Shown: positions 61,750 to 64,000 of the stretch, piece after piece
Layout: every line of letters starts with the position of its first letter
Numbering within the stretch: the first letter of the stretch is position 1
From: Aliikangiella coralliicola
GTDB lineage: Bacteria; Pseudomonadota; Gammaproteobacteria; Enterobacterales; Kangiellaceae
Direction: 5' to 3'
Assembly (NCBI RefSeq): GCF_007004725.1
Contig: NZ_ML660162.1
Span: 310,001-374,000 of the forward strand
DNA length: 64,000 nt
Position numbers and translations under genes: made by a program
The notes under the pieces: model-generated
Told to the model about the DNA's origin: nothing
Seen by the model: the letters and a program-made list of their open reading frames with translations, nothing else
Database searches by the model: none

Positions 61750-62799
61750 TTAAAAGTCGGGCTTTTTTACCGGTATTCGCATACTGACCCGGTACAGATT
61801 ATTTTCTGAAGACCTGGCAAGCTGCGCTTTACCATTATAAATCACTTCAAGTCTCTGGGTGATATTTCTGAGCGCCATGCCATGACCACCGCTAGCTCGC
61901 TCTCCTCCAACCGGATTAGTAACTTCTATGACTAATTCTTTGTTAGAGACAACTGCACTTAACTTGACAATGCCACCATCAGGTAAGTTTTGAATACCAT
62001 GGTAAACCGCGTTTTCAAGCAGGGGTTGCATCGATAGCGGGGGTACCATAATCTCAAGAGCTTCCCTTTGAATATCTTTTTCTATCAATAGACGATAACC
62101 CAAACGAAGTTTTTCTATTGATAAATAGCGCTCAGTATTCTCAAGTTCTTTCGCAAAAGGAATAAGTTCTTGCTTGTTTTCCAGGGTCGCACGAAACAAA
62201 TCACTCAAATCTTCTATTGCTGATTCCGCTTTTGCCGGATCAACCCGAGTCAGGCTCGCAATAACATTCATGCTGTTAAATAAAAAGTGCGGTCGAATTC
62301 TTGCCTGAAGCGCTTGCAGTCTTGCCGATGCCTCTAACGAGACTTGTTGACGATATTGCTGCAATAAATAAAAATAGCGCAGGACGACTGAACCGATTAA
62401 TCCCGCGATAAAAAGATTCCGTATGACCATGTGGCTTTGTGCTTGCTGACCTAAGTCAATTGGCTGTAACCAATACCAACGAATCACAGAAAGACTAAAA
62501 ATTAGCGTGGTGACAAGCACAACTAAAAGGCTCAGTATGCCGGAAATCCAGTCACTATAATTTGTCATGTAAGGTCTTAACAAACATAAACAGGCTACGC
62601 TGAACAAGCTGACAATCTGGATAGAAATAGAATATAGACCTAACAGATTCCACAATGATGATTGCGGTTGTGCATTCAGAAACGTAAATAGAACAGCGAG
62701 CAATTCTCCAGCTAACAACACCAGAAAAACTGACTGAACCTGGCAAAAATCCGGCAGAAAAAAATCACTGTTTTTTAGTTTTGATTGAGGCTCAGACAT
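61750..62799 (-). CDS. algZ: AlgZ/FimS-like sensor histidine kinase
   Basis: 349 residues with six hydrophobic segments in the first half and a His_kinase domain of the LytS/AlgZ class: the phosphorylated His is in RIRPHFLFNSMNVIASL and the ATP site includes PPLSMQPLLENAVYHGI and GHGMALRNITQRL. It signals to the AlgR-like regulator. Long relative to some homologues because of the N-terminal membrane part. Confidence 0.9.
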   Translation of the reverse strand: MSEPQSKLKNSDFFLPDFCQVQSVFLVLLAGELLAVLFTFLNAQPQSSLWNLLGLYSISIQIVSLFSVACLCLLRPYMTNYSDWISGILSLLVVLVTTLIFSLSVIRWYWLQPIDLGQQAQSHMVIRNLFIAGLIGSVVLRYFYLLQQYRQQVSLEASARLQALQARIRPHFLFNSMNVIASLTRVDPAKAESAIEDLSDLFRATLENKQELIPFAKELENTERYLSIEKLRLGYRLLIEKDIQREALEIMVPPLSMQPLLENAVYHGIQNLPDGGIVKLSAVVSNKELVIEVTNPVGGERASGGHGMALRNITQRLEVIYNGKAQLARSSENNLYRVSMRIPVKKPDF

Positions 62800-63260
62800 A
62801 AATCGAAAAAAAGACCTTACTCATTTTAGTTTTACTGCAAGATACAAAGCCGGTAAAAGCACAGCTTATTACCGCGCAATCAATCTTGGTTCTTATTGAG
62901 ATCTGGAAAACTAAGCACATGCAATCATAGTGAATTCATTACTACTTAATTTTTATTCAGACGACATTAGGCGCTAGCGGCGACAAAACCCTGTTTATAT
63001 TTTTATAATCAGTAAGTTAGTACACAATTAAACATAGCACAAACCACCAGAATGGGAAATTTTACGCGCCACAAATTTTTACGTTGATAGGATTAGTGAA
63101 CCATTTTTATGCCCCAGCGGTATCCACTTGTAAAAAAGCATAACTAATTGACACCGCCCTGACTTAATAAGGCCAACTAAAATTAGAATTCCTTATCCAA
63201 AACAAGTAAAGTCTTTAAACAATGATATTAATAATCCTTTAATTTCGGGAGCAACGCCCT
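62800..63260. other. Intergenic region before the propeller protein
   Basis: 461 AT-rich bases between divergent genes. A TTGACA hexamer occurs near 63149 but has no well-spaced -10, so I do not call a promoter. No gene or repeat is seen. Confidence 0.5.
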
Positions 63261-64000
63261 ATGAAACGCCTGTTAGCAGCGCTATTTTTCGGCTTTCTAT
63301 CTCAGACAACAATAAGTGCCGAAAATGAAGCGGCAGATCCAAAAGCCAACTCAACCCCACCCAAATGGGACGTGAATAATCCGCCAGGAGAAAGTTATCA
63401 GGCAAACATTGATGTCACTGAGGGCACCTGGATGAATCTGACTGTTAGCCCTGATGGAAAATCGATAGTATTTGATCTATTAGGCGATCTTTACAGTTTG
63501 CCGATAACGGGTGGCGAAGCTAAACCACTCACCCACTCTATCGCGTGGGAAATGCAACCACAATTCAGCCCAGATGGAAAACAACTCGCTTTCACTTCAG
63601 ATGCCGGGGGCGGTGACAATATCTGGGTGATGGATGTTGATGGCACTAATGCCCGGCAAGTTACCAAAGAACCTTTTCGGTTACTGAATAGCCCCACCTG
63701 GAGCCCTGATGGAAACTATATCGCGGCGCGTAAACATTTTACATCGAGGCGTTCATTAGGCGCGGGAGAAATCTGGCTTTATCACACCAGTGGTGGAAAA
63801 GGATTACAACTGAATAAACGTCCGAATGATCAAAAAGACCTGGGTGAACCCGCTTTTTCAGCCTCGGGTGAACGAGTATTTTTTTCTCGAGACTCAACGC
63901 CAGGAAAAATATTCGAATACAGCAAAGACTCAAATAAAGTCATTTATGAAATTTTTTCGATCAATCGAATGGATGGAGAAATTCGCAAAGAGGTGTCTGG
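63261..64000 (+). CDS. PD40 beta-propeller protein, probable amidohydrolase (partial)
   Basis: The first 246 codons of a gene that runs off the window. A signal peptide (MKRLLAALFFGFLSQTTISA) is followed by DVTEGTWMNLTVSPDGKSIVFDLLGDLYSLPITGG, FSPDGKQLAFTSDAGGGDNIWVMDVDGTN and WSPDGNYIAARKH, TolB-like PD40 propeller blades. The start DVTEGTWMNLTVSPDG... is typical of large periplasmic amidohydrolases with an N-terminal propeller, but the catalytic part lies outside the window. GGGAG lies ten bases before the ATG at 63261. It could also be another propeller protease. Confidence 0.85.
   Translation, partial: MKRLLAALFFGFLSQTTISAENEAADPKANSTPPKWDVNNPPGESYQANIDVTEGTWMNLTVSPDGKSIVFDLLGDLYSLPITGGEAKPLTHSIAWEMQPQFSPDGKQLAFTSDAGGGDNIWVMDVDGTNARQVTKEPFRLLNSPTWSPDGNYIAARKHFTSRRSLGAGEIWLYHTSGGKGLQLNKRPNDQKDLGEPAFSASGERVFFSRDSTPGKIFEYSKDSNKVIYEIFSINRMDGEIRKEVS

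Noticed and set aside
1-64000. tRNA, rRNA, CRISPR, prophage or transposase genes
   Set aside because: No T-loop GGTTCRA context in a tRNA-like fold, no regularly spaced short repeats with unique spacers, and no recognisable integrase or transposase were seen by eye; a covariance-model scan would be needed to exclude small RNAs.

Overview
The window comes from a moderately AT-rich gammaproteobacterial chromosome. The clearest taxonomic signals are alaA, the yheS-yheV pair, rof, hemC, hemD, hemX and hemY, an algZ/algR pair beside the hem genes, pbpC next to a bacterial alpha-2-macroglobulin gene, and a TonB2-type energising operon. A marine, protein-degrading lineage such as Kangiellaceae/Aliikangiella or a relative would fit, but the genus is a guess. 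I saw no rRNA, tRNA, CRISPR array, prophage or transposase gene.

Layout. 1-8.6 kb: housekeeping and stress genes (GNAT, PilZ, Tag-like glycosylase, DsbA-like lipoprotein, Bcr-type efflux pump with divergent LysR regulator, FG-GAP repeat protein, alaA). 8.6-21.7 kb, all on the minus strand: a 1362-residue lipoprotein made of three near-identical beta-helix-like modules, then a TonB-dependent receptor, then a six-gene operon (DUF3450, TtpC/ExbB-like, ExbB, ExbD, TonB, TPR protein). Sequences matching the PhoB box (7-4-7 direct repeats) precede the lipoprotein and, more weakly, the DUF3450 operon. I therefore read 8.6-21.7 kb as a self-contained, probably phosphate-starvation-controlled uptake system. 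A secreted protein with seven 31-residue two-cysteine repeats (22.0-23.1 kb) is divergent from it.

23.2-30.1 kb: an amino-acid-centred cluster (ornithine cyclodeaminase/mu-crystallin family enzyme, two related PLP aminotransferases, an Lrp/AsnC regulator, a PhyH-type dioxygenase, and a chemoreceptor whose sensor domain has residues of an amino-acid-binding dCache). 30.2-35 kb: small membrane and secreted proteins, an XRE/MmyB-type regulator with a perfect palindromic operator candidate, an AlaX-like tRNA editing protein and a methyltransferase. 35-43.3 kb: pbpC and an alpha-2-macroglobulin lipoprotein. 43.6-51.4 kb: BsuPI-domain protein, rof, yheS-yheV-hpt-nucleosidase, an AtoE-type transporter, a DUF3135 protein.

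51.4-62.8 kb: haem biosynthesis. hemC has its own terminator and is separated from hemD-hemX-hemY by a minus-strand block holding an S9 peptidase fused to Sel1-like repeats, a lipoprotein and a small TonB-C-like secreted protein. algR-algZ lie convergently behind hemY. The window ends inside a beta-propeller (PD40/TolB-like) protein, probably an amidohydrolase. A 156-bp repeat with terminal inverted repeats TGTCATCTCGA occurs as three full copies of exactly that length (14304, 51444, 51640), one diverged copy (37486) and one half copy (14241); it is probably a miniature mobile or interspersed element of this genome.
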